Shown piece after piece: positions 1-8,756 of a stretch of DNA of 32,994 nt. How positions within the stretch are numbered: position 1 is the first letter of the stretch; every line of letters starts with the position of its first letter. A program made the position numbers and the translations under genes. The DNA lies in NCBI GenBank assembly GCA_016789345.1, contig JAEURG010000076.1:1-32994 (forward strand), given 5' to 3'. This DNA is from Anaerolineales bacterium (GTDB lineage Bacteria > Chloroflexota > Anaerolineae > Anaerolineales > Villigracilaceae). Below the pieces are notes generated by a model. The model worked only from the letters and a program-made list of their open reading frames with translations. It ran no database searches and was not told the DNA's origin.

Positions 1-132
1 ACATGGAGCGAGTACGATAGTGCCATCCTCAAACGCGCTCAAAAGACATTATCAAGCGAGTGGAGTTATGTCCACTCTATTTCAGCCAACGAAGCCGAAG
101 CCCAATTAAGTCAATCGCTATCATCAAAATAA
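1..132 (+). CDS. C-terminal end of an unidentified protein (partial)
   Basis: Frame 1 is open from the first base of the window to a TAA at 130-132 and encodes 43 residues that end in a Ser-rich tail. The start lies outside the window. The fragment is hydrophilic, with a Trp/Tyr-containing stretch and no membrane segment. It is too short to assign to a family. It sits 16 bases before the next small gene on the same strand, so the two may share a transcript. Confidence 0.55.
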   Translation, partial: TWSEYDSAILKRAQKTLSSEWSYVHSISANEAEAQLSQSLSSK

Positions 133-148
133 GGTCAAGGAACAGGTC

Positions 149-394
149 ATGTCAGAAGAGAAAAAAATTATCTTGCGCGTTATCGAAAACTATGTCCGCA
201 CAGGTGAAATTGCCGATGCGCATGTAAAGGTAACCAGTGTGCCGTATGGCAAAACCAGTTTCACTGAACAGACAGGGGAAGATAGCCGTATCATTATGCT
301 AGATGAGTATAAAGTGGACGATAAAGTGATATGGGCGGCATACAGTTCCCGCACTGGCACAGTGTATTTGAGTTTGTTGAATTCAAAAAACTAA
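149..394 (+). CDS. small hypothetical protein (81 aa)
   Basis: An 81-residue soluble protein with no signal peptide, membrane helix or family motif that I recognise. The start is supported by a purine-rich AAGGAAC sequence about 9 bases upstream of the ATG, and by its position just after the preceding gene. The composition (mixed charge, alternating beta-like stretches, no low complexity) looks like a real folded protein. A palindromic repeat begins 25 bases after its stop codon. Function unknown. Confidence 0.55.
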   Translation: MSEEKKIILRVIENYVRTGEIADAHVKVTSVPYGKTSFTEQTGEDSRIIMLDEYKVDDKVIWAAYSSRTGTVYLSLLNSKN

Positions 395-418
395 TTATTA
401 AGGAAATGCTCTCAATTC

Positions 419-517
419 GTGTCACCCTGAGCCGAAGCCCAGAACGAAGTGAAGGGCATGCGAAGGGTCTCAGAGATTCTTCGCCGCAAAGAGCAAGAGC
501 GCGGCTCAGAATGACAC
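419..517. repeat. palindromic intergenic repeat (REP/MITE-like)
   Basis: The ends are imperfect inverted repeats: GTGTCACCCTGAGCCG at 419-434 and CGGCTCAGAATGACAC at 502-517, which match at 14 of 16 positions when one is reverse-complemented. The interior is GC-rich and contains short palindromic runs. No coding sequence is supported here; the ORFs that cross it have no start signals. It looks like a non-autonomous dispersed repeat. No second full copy is present in this window. Confidence 0.7.
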
Positions 518-593
518 AGTAATGGATGCTTTATTCTTGAAGTTGAACACTTCTTGTAATTTGTGTCCTCTGTGGTAAAAAGTTTTAGGGCGG

Positions 594-599
594 TATAAT
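594..599 (+). promoter_or_regulatory. candidate -10 box for the histidine kinase/response regulator pair
   Basis: TATAAT preceded by CGG lies 13 bases before the kinase ATG. The GGTATAAT form recurs before other genes in the window (11949-11956 minus, 30935-30942 plus). No convincing -35 element is visible. Just upstream (about 562-576) is a solo TGTCCTCTGTGGT stretch that resembles an arm of the repeat at 21799-21869. Confidence 0.45.
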
Positions 600-612
600 T
601 TGATAAATCACC

Positions 613-3207
613 ATGCCAACCGAAACCACCATTGAGCCGAAACTCAAAGAGGCAGTCCAACTCACCGAAGCCGATTGGGCTGTGCTTGCCGAGCGGGTAG
701 GGGGCGTGTGGCTATTACGTTCATCACACAAACTCAGCAAATCTGCCCAAAACGAACTCATGGGTATTCTCGCCATGCCTTCCATAGACGCATGGTTAAG
801 TGGCGCGGTCACAGGTGGCTACACCCGCTCCACTGGCATACCCGATAGCAAAAAACTTGGTGATGGTCGCTTTTACGCCTTTCCAATTGCTAATTCATCC
901 AAAGCACTCCTAATTGGTGCCGAAGAACAAACCAATACCGCCTTAAGAATTTGGAGGCTGACAGCCTCTCTGCTGGCGGATGCCACCCCTAGCCCCAACG
1001 CGCCTCTCTTACCTGACCTGCAAACTGGTCTGGCATTCAACCTTCCGCTTGCCCTCGAAAAAGTGCTCGGTGCGTTTACATCCGCGGTGCCTTCACAAGG
1101 CGCATGGCTCGCCATACGGCGTGGCGACTGGTTAGATATCCAAGCCGAATTCAATGCCCCCAACGTCAAAAACGAATCTATGCCGATTGGTGAAAACCCA
1201 ATCTTACGGCGTGTCAATCGTTCATTATCCGATGTAGTCTTATCTCCCGAACAACCCAACTGGGATTTACTTCCACACGCACCCATCAAACCTAATACGC
1301 GCGCGTGGATTAGTTTGCCTTTAATGATAGGTCAACGCCTGATTGGTTTAGTGTCACTCTGGAGGCAAAAAGAATTTACATTAAGTGAGCGTGGTCAATT
1401 ACGAGAATTAGCAGCACAAGTTTCACCATCGGTAGAAACCGTTGTCACCTTTTCAGAAATGACCGCGCACTTACGCCGTTTGGGTTTATTGAACGACTTT
1501 GTACTAACTGTCTCATCCGCGCAGAATTTAGACCAAATTGCTCGCCGTATGTTCGCTTTGTTAGCGCGTGCCTTCAATACTGAATTAATCGCCTTATATT
1601 TACGTTCCAGCGATGGACGCATCCTAAGAGATTACCGCACCTTTGAAGGAAAACTAAATGTCATCAGTGTGCCCGCTTCCAATCACCCCATGCAAGAGGT
1701 GCTAAAAGATGGGCGTGTGCGCCGCATTGCCGACTCAACCCGTGATGGATTCATTGGCATTCATCCAGAATCAAAATCGGAGTTAATCGCCCCGCTTCGG
1801 TATAGAGGTCAAGCCACAGGTGTGCTGGTGATTGAAAGTCCAAGTGTTGAAGCGTTTAGTCAATATGATGAACGCCTCATGGTCGTTATTGCGAGTCATC
1901 TGGCAGGGTTAATCGAATACACTCGTCTGCGTGAAGAAGCCGAAGGTAGAGCAAGAAGTTTAGGATTAATCCATGAAGTAGTGGGGCAGGTGATTGGCTT
2001 GAACGATAAAAAAGAAGTAGCCACTATTTCTGCCGAGTTGGTGGCGCAATACTTCAAATATGAAATGGCAGTGGTGCTATTAGCAGATGATAAGCAAAAA
2101 TTTTCTATTCAAGGCATTGGGGGCACCCACGCTGACCGTATTCAACAGGCTTTACATCATGAAGAATTTATCAAGCCCGATGGCGTGACAGGCTATGTTG
2201 CTCAAATTGGCGAAAGTATTTTGATAAATGATACGACTCAACATACCTTGTATAAACCTATCCAAGGCTGGGAGGCACATTCTGAAATTTGTGTCGCCAT
2301 TAAAGATGGCGACCATGTGTTGGGCATTATTGATGTAGAAAGCCGTCAACAAAATGCTTTTTCGCACAACGACTTAATCGCCATGGAAGCGTTAGCAGGT
2401 ATTTTGTCATCTGTGATTACGAGTGCTAATCAATATCAAAAATTGCAAGAGACTGTAAAACAATTACGCTTAACAGAGACAGAACTTAAAGCACGCATGG
2501 AAGCGCAACGTGCCGCCGAAGCAAAGTTATTGCAAGCCGAAAAAATGGCAACCGCAGGAAGATTAAGTGCCTCCATTGCACATGAATTAAATAATCCGTT
2601 GCAATCTGTGCAAAATTGTCTGCACCTTGCAGGGCGTGAAGATTTACCCCAAGAAAAACGCGATGAATATTTTAACTTAGCCAGAACCGAACTCGAACGG
2701 CTGATGGTCACATCACGCCGCATGTTAGATTTTTATCGTCCGAATACTTCATCACTAGAAACAGTCAATTTGGTAGACTTATTACAATATACACTTACAT
2801 TATTATCTAAACAATTAACCGAAAGCAATGTGCAAGTAAATGTAGATATTCCAGATGAAATCCCATCAGTCTCTGCCGTCGGTAGTCAAATTCAACAAGT
2901 GTTCATTAACTTAATCCTCAACGCGGCAGATGTGATGACACAAGGTGGCGAAATAAAAATATCCATGCACAATCAGGTAAGCGGCGTTGAAATGATTTTC
3001 CACGATAATGGTCCTGGCATCCCACTTGAAAAACAAAAAGACATCTTTGAACCCTTCTTTAGTACTAAAGATGGTGGCACAGGCTTGGGCTTAACCATAA
3101 GTTACAATATAATTACCGCACATGGAGGCGTGCTAGAACTGCTCACGGAGCGCAGTCCCGGTGCATGTTTCCGAATCTACTTACCTGCCGGAGGAACACA
3201 ACAATGA
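613..3207 (+). CDS. multi-GAF sensor histidine kinase
   Basis: An 864-residue cytoplasmic histidine kinase that should autophosphorylate and pass phosphate to the response regulator encoded next to it. No membrane segment is evident. The long N-terminal half looks like successive GAF-type sensor domains (roughly residues 130-290, 290-440 and 450-610), followed by a coiled-coil stretch at about 615-645. The phospho-acceptor is His657 in the H-box IAHELNNPLQS. The N-box lies near residue 766 (NLILNAADVM), the G1 box is DNGPGIP near 798, and the G2 box is GTGLGL near 822. The stop codon overlaps the regulator start (ATGA), indicating translational coupling. The signal sensed cannot be told from the sequence; small molecules or redox are typical for GAF kinases. 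Confidence 0.92.
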   Translation: MPTETTIEPKLKEAVQLTEADWAVLAERVGGVWLLRSSHKLSKSAQNELMGILAMPSIDAWLSGAVTGGYTRSTGIPDSKKLGDGRFYAFPIANSSKALLIGAEEQTNTALRIWRLTASLLADATPSPNAPLLPDLQTGLAFNLPLALEKVLGAFTSAVPSQGAWLAIRRGDWLDIQAEFNAPNVKNESMPIGENPILRRVNRSLSDVVLSPEQPNWDLLPHAPIKPNTRAWISLPLMIGQRLIGLVSLWRQKEFTLSERGQLRELAAQVSPSVETVVTFSEMTAHLRRLGLLNDFVLTVSSAQNLDQIARRMFALLARAFNTELIALYLRSSDGRILRDYRTFEGKLNVISVPASNHPMQEVLKDGRVRRIADSTRDGFIGIHPESKSELIAPLRYRGQATGVLVIESPSVEAFSQYDERLMVVIASHLAGLIEYTRLREEAEGRARSLGLIHEVVGQVIGLNDKKEVATISAELVAQYFKYEMAVVLLADDKQKFSIQGIGGTHADRIQQALHHEEFIKPDGVTGYVAQIGESILINDTTQHTLYKPIQGWEAHSEICVAIKDGDHVLGIIDVESRQQNAFSHNDLIAMEALAGILSSVITSANQYQKLQETVKQLRLTETELKARMEAQRAAEAKLLQAEKMATAGRLSASIAHELNNPLQSVQNCLHLAGREDLPQEKRDEYFNLARTELERLMVTSRRMLDFYRPNTSSLETVNLVDLLQYTLTLLSKQLTESNVQVNVDIPDEIPSVSAVGSQIQQVFINLILNAADVMTQGGEIKISMHNQVSGVEMIFHDNGPGIPLEKQKDIFEPFFSTKDGGTGLGLTISYNIITAHGGVLELLTERSPGACFRIYLPAGGTQQ

Positions 3208-3929
3208 AGTCGAACATTCTCGTCGTAGATGATGAACCGGTTGCAAGACAATCTCTCAGCGATATTCTCAAACTAGAGGGTTATATCGTCTCTGCCGTTT
3301 CAAACGGACAAGCCGCCGTAGAACACGTCCGCACCCATGCAGTGGATGTGATGATTGTAGATTTGAAAATGCCCGGCATGGATGGCTTAGAAGTCATTCA
3401 AGTCGTCAATCAAACTTCTCCTGAAACAGAAATTATTTTGCTCACTGCACATGGTTCCATTGAATCTGCTATGCAAGCCTTGCGCTTACGCATCCATGAT
3501 TACTTACTCAAACCTGCCTCCCCGCCTCAAATTTTAGCCAGTATCAAAAAAGGCTTATCACGTCGCACAAGTAAGTCACGTGTTTCGGCGGTGGCTGGCT
3601 CCGAAAGCACACAAGATATTTTCACGCTCAAAGATGGCACAGCAGTAGATTTATCTCGCCGACAAATCAAATTCAAAACCAAAGTCGAACATCTCACCCC
3701 AGCCGAAGGTCGCCTCCTGCGTATCCTCATGGAAAACGAAGGTAAAGTATTTTCGCATCGCGAATTAGTTTTATTAGTTCAAGGATATGATACTTCTCAA
3801 CAAGAAGCCCCCGAAATTTTACGCCCACTCGTCAGCCGTTTACGCCACAAATTGGAAGCCTTCCCATCATTATCTGAAAAAGTCGTCAGCGTGCGCGGCA
3901 CAGGATATTTATACGAAGGCGGCGGATAA
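3204..3929 (+). CDS. OmpR/PhoB-family response regulator
   Basis: A 241-residue two-domain regulator. The N-terminal receiver domain (residues 1-115) has the acidic pair D9-D10 and the phospho-acceptor Asp53 in IVDLKMPG. The conserved Thr (LLTAHG) and Lys (YLLKPAS) positions follow. The C-terminal part (about 145-241) is a winged-helix DNA-binding domain of the OmpR type, recognisable from LTPAEGRLLRIL, SRLRHKLE and the terminal VRGTGYLYE. I chose the ATG at 3204 because a GGAGG lies at 3190-3194 and because it forms an ATGA overlap with the kinase stop. An in-frame start 39 bases upstream would lie inside the kinase gene without a ribosome-binding site. It is the likely partner of the preceding kinase. 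Confidence 0.93.
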   Translation: MKSNILVVDDEPVARQSLSDILKLEGYIVSAVSNGQAAVEHVRTHAVDVMIVDLKMPGMDGLEVIQVVNQTSPETEIILLTAHGSIESAMQALRLRIHDYLLKPASPPQILASIKKGLSRRTSKSRVSAVAGSESTQDIFTLKDGTAVDLSRRQIKFKTKVEHLTPAEGRLLRILMENEGKVFSHRELVLLVQGYDTSQQEAPEILRPLVSRLRHKLEAFPSLSEKVVSVRGTGYLYEGGG

Positions 3930-3992
3930 CTTTCCGCTTCATATGCAGGGGATGTTTGATTCTGCTTCGAGATACTTTTTCTTAACTACAAA

Positions 3993-4026
3993 AGGAGGCA
4001 GTCACTTAAAAAAGTGACTGCCTCCT
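3993..4026. terminator. bidirectional rho-independent terminator
   Basis: A perfect 15-bp stem (AGGAGGCAGTCACTT with its complement) and an AAAA loop lie between two convergent genes. T-rich tracts follow on both strands (about 4030-4034 on plus, 3988-3993 on minus). It can end both the response-regulator transcript and the dinG-like transcript. Confidence 0.88.
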
Positions 4027-4032
4027 GAATTT

Positions 4033-6831
4033 TTACAACGTCCCCAACCATTGACCCGCCATCTTTGCTAATCCACCAACTGCACCTTGACGGGCTGTGC
4101 ATGGCGGAAGAGATTCTAGAAATAATCTGCCATATTGTTTAGTAAGTACACGGCGGTCTAAGATAGCGACCACACCTCTGTCTGAAGCGGTGCGGATTAA
4201 ACGCCCAAAGCCTTGTCTGAATTTCAAAATCGCTTCGGGTAAATAATATTCATGGAATGAATCTTCATACAATTCAGAGCGCGCCGCAATAATGGGGTCT
4301 GATGGAACTTCAAAAGGTAACTTTGTAATCACCACAACTGATAAAGCATCACCGGGCACGTCCACACCCTCCCAAAACGAACGCGTACCAAGCAACACAG
4401 CGCGGTCTGTGCTTTTGAATGATTCAAGCAAAGCACTTGGAGATGTCCCTTCGCCTTGTTCAAAAACGAAAATATCTTCTCTTGCTAGCGGACCTGTAAT
4501 CGCTTGTGAAGTTTTCTTTAATGCGGCATACGATGTAAATAAAACCAACATTCGCCCGCCAGTAGCTTTGGCTGTGGAAATGATGGCTTTATCCAGCGTT
4601 TGTTGATAATTAAATGAATTCGGCTCTGGCATGTCATTTGCTACATACAACAAGGTACTTGATTCATAATCAAATGGTGAGCCGAGTGCTAGCACATCAA
4701 CTTCTTGTGCATCTAATGTATTACGCACGTAATTAAATTCGCCGTGCGTGGTTAAAGTTGCCGACGCTAAAATAACGCTGGCTTTTTCATACCATAAATG
4801 TTTTTGCACCAACGGACCAACGCGTAAAGGCGCGGCATTGAGTGATAATCTTTCACCACGTGGGTTGACTTCAATCCAATAAATTAATTCATTCGATGGT
4901 TTGTTCATCAAGCCAGAAGCGGCGGTTTCGGCTTCCATCATGCGGCGCATCAGCGTGCTTAAGTTTCCCATCACATCTTCAAGGTTATCATGCCCGGTGC
5001 TGTATAAATCGCCGAGGGCTTTATAAATTTCATCCAATGTTTTAAGTAACAATTTCATCGTTTCACTAATTTGTCCCCATAGCATTTCTAAATCGTCCCA
5101 ACCTTGTAAAAGGCGGGCAGACGGTGTAATGCGCATTTGCCATGAATAATTATTTTGTGGCTGACCTTGCCTTTGCACGGCAATAAAATCACTAAGCACA
5201 CTAAAAAATTGTTTTGAAAGTTGTTCCACGCGAAAGGCTTGGTCGGTGGCATGTTTTACGCGCTGTTGAAACAAGCCGAAATCAGATGGGCGAAGCGCGT
5301 TATGACTCTCGGTCAACATTTTGCCGAGCACACCAGAAGCAGAGCCACCCAATTCTTTCAACATGCGTTCTAAATCATTTTGGGTCATGCGGAATGAAAG
5401 CGCACTTGTCACAGCCGATTCCATGTGGTGGGCTTCATCTACAATCACATAATCATATTCAGGTAATACTTTACTGCCTGTTGAAACATCGGATAATAAA
5501 AGGGCATGATTAACGATTAACAGATGTGAATTTTGTGCGGCTTGTTTGGCACGATAAAAAGGGCACGCGCCTCCCATTCGACCTAAACATGCTTCTGTTG
5601 TGCAGTTATCATCTTCTGCCGACATCCTTGACCAAATCTCGCGTTCAATCGGTCCGTTGAGATTTAAGTCATTACGGTCACCGCTGATATTTTCCATTTG
5701 CCAAACAATGATTTTTGCCAACACACGCATTTCATTGGCGTTCGATGGTCCGCTTTTGCGCATGTACTCTAACCTGCGCGGACAAAGATAATTGCTTCTT
5801 CCTTTTAACACTGCGGCGCGAACATCTAAATTCAATGCGGCTTGTAAATTAGGAATATCTTTTTTGATTAATTGGTCTTGCAAGTTAATTGTATTTGTTG
5901 AAACAACAACTCTTGTATTATTTTGCACTGCAAACAATGCGGCTGGCACAAGATATGCAAATGATTTTCCTACACCTGTGCCTGCTTCAACCATTAAATG
6001 TCCGCCATGTGATAACGCATTGGATACTGCTTTCAGCATCTCCACTTGTTCGGCGCGATGCTCATACGCTTCAAAATATTGGGAGAATTGTCCGCCATAT
6101 TCAAGAATGGAGGCTACTTCTTCAGGGTCAAGCGGGGTTGGTTCTTCGGTTTTTTGTATGGGTGAAGAATCGCTTGAAGGTCTAGAATCAATTGTCGGCT
6201 TGCGAGAAGAGGCGCGGGTCTTTTTGGGTTTGACACCTTGTTTTACAACATCATGTAGTATTTGTTCAAAAACCCAACCTGAATCCCAATCTACAAAATT
6301 TCCTAATTCAACAATTTCTTGTAGTGTATCAAATGGCAGTTCGCGTGCTAAATCAAGCAGACGAATATAAGCGGCTTGTGTGACGCGAGCATCATCCAAG
6401 GCGCGGTGGGTGGCAGGGAGTGGAATGCCAAGTTGTTTGCCAAGCGCACCAAGATTGTAACGTGTGGCAGTAGGCATTAACACTGAAGCGAGTTCGTAAG
6501 TATCTAACGTTTGTTGATATTCAAACAAACCCGCCTTGCGTAAAAATTTAATATCAAAACTTACATTGTGACCAAGGATAGGCGCATCACCGACAAAGGC
6601 AGTTAATTCGTGGGCAATGTCGCGCAAGCGCGGGGCTTGGCGCACCATAGAATTATCAATACCAGTTAAGCCAGTTATAAAATCTGGGATTTGTTTGCCG
6701 GGGTTTAGAAGCGTGTTGAACTCATCTTCAATGCGTTTGCCGTTAAATTTGACAGCGGCAATTTCGATAATCGATTCGCGATTTTCATCCAAGCCTGTGG
6801 TTTCAATGTCTAATGAGACGATAATGGTCAT
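4033..6831 (-). CDS. dinG: DnaQ-type exonuclease fused to a DinG-family ATP-dependent helicase
   Basis: 932 residues. The N-terminal DEDDh 3'-5' exonuclease domain (1-165) shows D8, E10, D93, H142 and D147. A linker rich in Ser/Pro/Lys (about 200-235) leads to an XPD/DinG-like superfamily 2 helicase. That part has Walker A EAGTGVGKS (282-290), four cysteines placed as for an iron-sulphur cluster (C350, C410, C415, C423), the DEAH box (465-468) and a motif VI-like QGFGRLIR near the C terminus. This is the exonuclease-DinG arrangement known in Firmicutes (DinG/YpvA type), but here the Fe-S cysteines are retained. Likely role: DNA repair or resolution of nucleic-acid structures. It follows a NERD-like gene and plsX on the same strand. 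A possible internal promoter (GGTACACT at 6841-6848, minus) lies just upstream. Confidence 0.92.
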   Translation of the reverse strand: MTIIVSLDIETTGLDENRESIIEIAAVKFNGKRIEDEFNTLLNPGKQIPDFITGLTGIDNSMVRQAPRLRDIAHELTAFVGDAPILGHNVSFDIKFLRKAGLFEYQQTLDTYELASVLMPTATRYNLGALGKQLGIPLPATHRALDDARVTQAAYIRLLDLARELPFDTLQEIVELGNFVDWDSGWVFEQILHDVVKQGVKPKKTRASSRKPTIDSRPSSDSSPIQKTEEPTPLDPEEVASILEYGGQFSQYFEAYEHRAEQVEMLKAVSNALSHGGHLMVEAGTGVGKSFAYLVPAALFAVQNNTRVVVSTNTINLQDQLIKKDIPNLQAALNLDVRAAVLKGRSNYLCPRRLEYMRKSGPSNANEMRVLAKIIVWQMENISGDRNDLNLNGPIEREIWSRMSAEDDNCTTEACLGRMGGACPFYRAKQAAQNSHLLIVNHALLLSDVSTGSKVLPEYDYVIVDEAHHMESAVTSALSFRMTQNDLERMLKELGGSASGVLGKMLTESHNALRPSDFGLFQQRVKHATDQAFRVEQLSKQFFSVLSDFIAVQRQGQPQNNYSWQMRITPSARLLQGWDDLEMLWGQISETMKLLLKTLDEIYKALGDLYSTGHDNLEDVMGNLSTLMRRMMEAETAASGLMNKPSNELIYWIEVNPRGERLSLNAAPLRVGPLVQKHLWYEKASVILASATLTTHGEFNYVRNTLDAQEVDVLALGSPFDYESSTLLYVANDMPEPNSFNYQQTLDKAIISTAKATGGRMLVLFTSYAALKKTSQAITGPLAREDIFVFEQGEGTSPSALLESFKSTDRAVLLGTRSFWEGVDVPGDALSVVVITKLPFEVPSDPIIAARSELYEDSFHEYYLPEAILKFRQGFGRLIRTASDRGVVAILDRRVLTKQYGRLFLESLPPCTARQGAVGGLAKMAGQWLGTL

Positions 6832-6864
6832 ATTAGAACAAGTGTACCATAAAGCGTTTTCGAT

Positions 6865-7563
6865 TTATTCTTTTGGAAGCAGGCTTGTGATTTCAGCAAT
6901 CTTTGTGCTCGACAATGCTCTATTTTTTGACATCTGCCGCATAAACTCTTTGAGTTGCTTTAACTTCATCGCAGGAAGAGGTGAATCATTCGCTTCTACT
7001 TCGACATTATCATTGGTGAAGACCAACGCGGCTTTCACTTCGGGGATGGCGTTTTCGTCTGCTATATTTTTTCTGAAAAACTTTTTGACGATTTCAATTT
7101 CAGTTTCGGCTTCCAAATCTGGGCGACCCAAGCCTTCTTGACCGAAAAGACGCATATAGCCTGCAAAAAATCCGCCACCTTTGTTCTTCCAGCGATTTTT
7201 CTCATAATAAATTTTTCCACCTTGATGATATGGAAGCAAGACCCAAACGCCTGCGGGACCAACCAGCAAATGTGAAACTGGCGAAGCAAAATGATATAAA
7301 TGAAATTCACTGTGCAAGCCTTTCAAGCCTGTATCTATTTTTTCATACGGGCGTGGAGAACGCCCCCAACGGTTGCCCATATACATGCCCACTTGCGTCA
7401 TCAAAAAACCGACTACAAGACAAACCAGTGAGTATGCAAATAACTCTGGGCGGGCAATTGAAAGGTACATACCAAGCCCCAGCACTCCTAATGCTCCTAA
7501 ACTCGTCCACTGCGCAATTTTGCTGTTGCGCGAAATTACTTTTTCGTTTTTGATAATTTTCAT
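6865..7563 (-). CDS. membrane-anchored NERD-like domain protein
   Basis: 232 residues. Two hydrophobic segments (about 18-38 and 42-62) form a membrane hairpin. A cytoplasmic region follows with a NERD-like pattern: GLKGLHSEFHLYH, then HLLVGPAGVWVLLP and a Lys/Tyr/Trp-rich stretch. NERD is a nuclease-related domain of uncertain biochemical role; the match is by pattern only. The ATG begins one base after the plsX stop, so the two are translationally coupled. The gene lies between lipid synthesis (plsX) and DNA repair (dinG), which does not settle its role. Confidence 0.7.
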   Translation of the reverse strand: MKIIKNEKVISRNSKIAQWTSLGALGVLGLGMYLSIARPELFAYSLVCLVVGFLMTQVGMYMGNRWGRSPRPYEKIDTGLKGLHSEFHLYHFASPVSHLLVGPAGVWVLLPYHQGGKIYYEKNRWKNKGGGFFAGYMRLFGQEGLGRPDLEAETEIEIVKKFFRKNIADENAIPEVKAALVFTNDNVEVEANDSPLPAMKLKQLKEFMRQMSKNRALSSTKIAEITSLLPKE

Positions 7564-7564
7564 G

Positions 7565-8581
7565 TTATTTCTTCAAACTCTCTTCAATAGCAGATTTCAT
7601 TGCATCTAACACTTTCACATCTACAGCATGTTTGGCGACCCGAATCGCATTTTTAATTGCAAAGGCATCAGAACGTCCGTGACCGATAAATACAAGTCCG
7701 TTTACGCCAAGCATTGGAGCCGCGCCTTGTTCGCCGGGGTCAAGCATTTTTTTGATTTGTCCCAAAGCAGGTTTTACTAACAATCCGCCAATTTTTGTGA
7801 GCAGACTACCGTTTTTGATAATATCCCGAATCGTATCGGTAATTAACTTAGCAACCGCTTCGGATGATTTCAGCATAACATTACCCGTAAATCCATCTGT
7901 TACTGCTACATCCACTTTGCCACCAATCACTTCTTTGCCTTCCACATTGCCGAAATAATTTAATCCTGAATTTTTAATCAACGGCGTGGCGGCTTTCACC
8001 AATTCATTTCCTTTGCCCTCTTCTTCGCCATTTGAAACCAATCCGATTTTTGGTTTATTCACACCACGAACTTTTTCAGCATAAATGCTTCCTAAAATAG
8101 CAAACTGTAAAAGATTTTCTGGCTTGCAATCTGGATTCGCACCAATATCTAACACAACACATGTGCCAGTGGCTGTCGGGAAGATAGGGGCTAAAGCGGG
8201 GCGGTCAACTCCACGAATGCGTCCGAGGCGAAAGAGGGCAGTGACCATGCCTGCACCAGTGTTACCCGCTGTCACAAACGCATCTGCTTTTCCATCTTTT
8301 ATTAAATCCATACCAACCGCCATCGAATTTTTTGCGTCTTTGGCGCGTGCCTTCAATACTAGCCCTTCACCTTTATCATCCATAGATAAACTTTCGGGCG
8401 CATCAACAATTGAAATATTTAATCCGTTTGTGTTTATCTTTTCTAAAGCAGGTTTGATAATTTTTTCATCACCAACCAATATAATTTCTACGCCATATTC
8501 ACGTGCCGCTTGCACTGCGCCTTCGACATCAGGCGTTGGAAAATTGTCACTACCCATTGCGTCTACTACGATTCGCGCCAT
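7565..8581 (-). CDS. plsX: phosphate acyltransferase PlsX
   Basis: 338 residues, the usual PlsX length. It makes acyl-phosphate from acyl-ACP, the first step of bacterial phosphatidic acid synthesis by the PlsX/PlsY route. Diagnostic stretches are the N-terminal VDAMGSDNFPTPDVEGA, GNTGAGMVTALFRLGRIRGV near residues 106-125, and NGLVFIGHGRSDAFAIKNAI near the C terminus. A clear AGGAG lies 8 bases before the ATG. It heads the plsX, NERD-like, dinG run on the minus strand. It diverges from the tRNA-Leu gene, with about 60 bases between them. The usual neighbours fabD, fabH and acpP are not present. Confidence 0.96.
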   Translation of the reverse strand: MARIVVDAMGSDNFPTPDVEGAVQAAREYGVEIILVGDEKIIKPALEKINTNGLNISIVDAPESLSMDDKGEGLVLKARAKDAKNSMAVGMDLIKDGKADAFVTAGNTGAGMVTALFRLGRIRGVDRPALAPIFPTATGTCVVLDIGANPDCKPENLLQFAILGSIYAEKVRGVNKPKIGLVSNGEEEGKGNELVKAATPLIKNSGLNYFGNVEGKEVIGGKVDVAVTDGFTGNVMLKSSEAVAKLITDTIRDIIKNGSLLTKIGGLLVKPALGQIKKMLDPGEQGAAPMLGVNGLVFIGHGRSDAFAIKNAIRVAKHAVDVKVLDAMKSAIEESLKK

Positions 8582-8605
8582 AAAATTCTCCTAAAATGTA
8601 TTTGC

Positions 8606-8633
8606 TTGACAATAAAAGTAAGCCGATTATAAT
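8606..8633 (+). promoter_or_regulatory. sigma-70-type promoter of tRNA-Leu
   Basis: A consensus TTGACA (8606-8611) and a consensus TATAAT (8628-8633) are separated by 16 bp and lie 12 bases before the mature tRNA 5' end. It is the clearest promoter in the window and drives only the tRNA, which is closed by its own terminator. Confidence 0.9.
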
Positions 8634-8645
8634 ACGCCTGTTCTT

Positions 8646-8727
8646 GCGCTGGTGCTGGAATTGGCAGACAGGCACGCTTGAGGTGCGTGTGTCGTAAGAC
8701 GTGGAGGTTCAAGTCCTCTCCAGCGCA
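8646..8727 (+). tRNA. tRNA-Leu (anticodon GAG)
   Basis: An 82-nt class-II tRNA. The acceptor stem GCGCTGG pairs with CCAGCGC and the discriminator base is A8727. The anticodon stem CACGC/GCGTG encloses the loop TTGAGGT, with anticodon GAG at 8680-8682. A long variable arm (GTC-GTAA-GAC) and a T-arm with TTCAAGT complete it. The 3' CCA is not encoded. It reads CUC/CUU leucine codons. Confidence 0.97.
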
Positions 8728-8728
8728 C

Positions 8729-8756
8729 AAAACTCCCGTAAGGGAGTTTTTATTTT
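8729..8756 (+). terminator. rho-independent terminator of tRNA-Leu
   Basis: A 9-bp stem AAAACTCCC/GGGAGTTTT with a GTAA loop and a T-rich tail, starting two bases after the tRNA. Its tail overlaps the stop codon of the convergent histidine kinase gene, so the two units are packed with no spacer. Confidence 0.88.

Noticed and set aside
331-660. Overlapping short frames on both strands (331-522 plus, 412-660 minus).
   Set aside because: They run through the palindromic repeat at 419-517, have no ribosome-binding sites and their translations are rich in Arg/Ser from repeat sequence.
5792-6370. A 192-codon frame antisense to the dinG-like gene.
   Set aside because: It lies wholly within a strongly supported gene, is Ser/Thr/Cys-rich as expected of a mirror frame, and has no start signal.
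8646-8756. tRNA-Leu as an integration site for a mobile element.
   Set aside because: No duplicate of the tRNA 3' end is present nearby and no integrase is adjacent. The flanking genes look like ordinary chromosomal genes.
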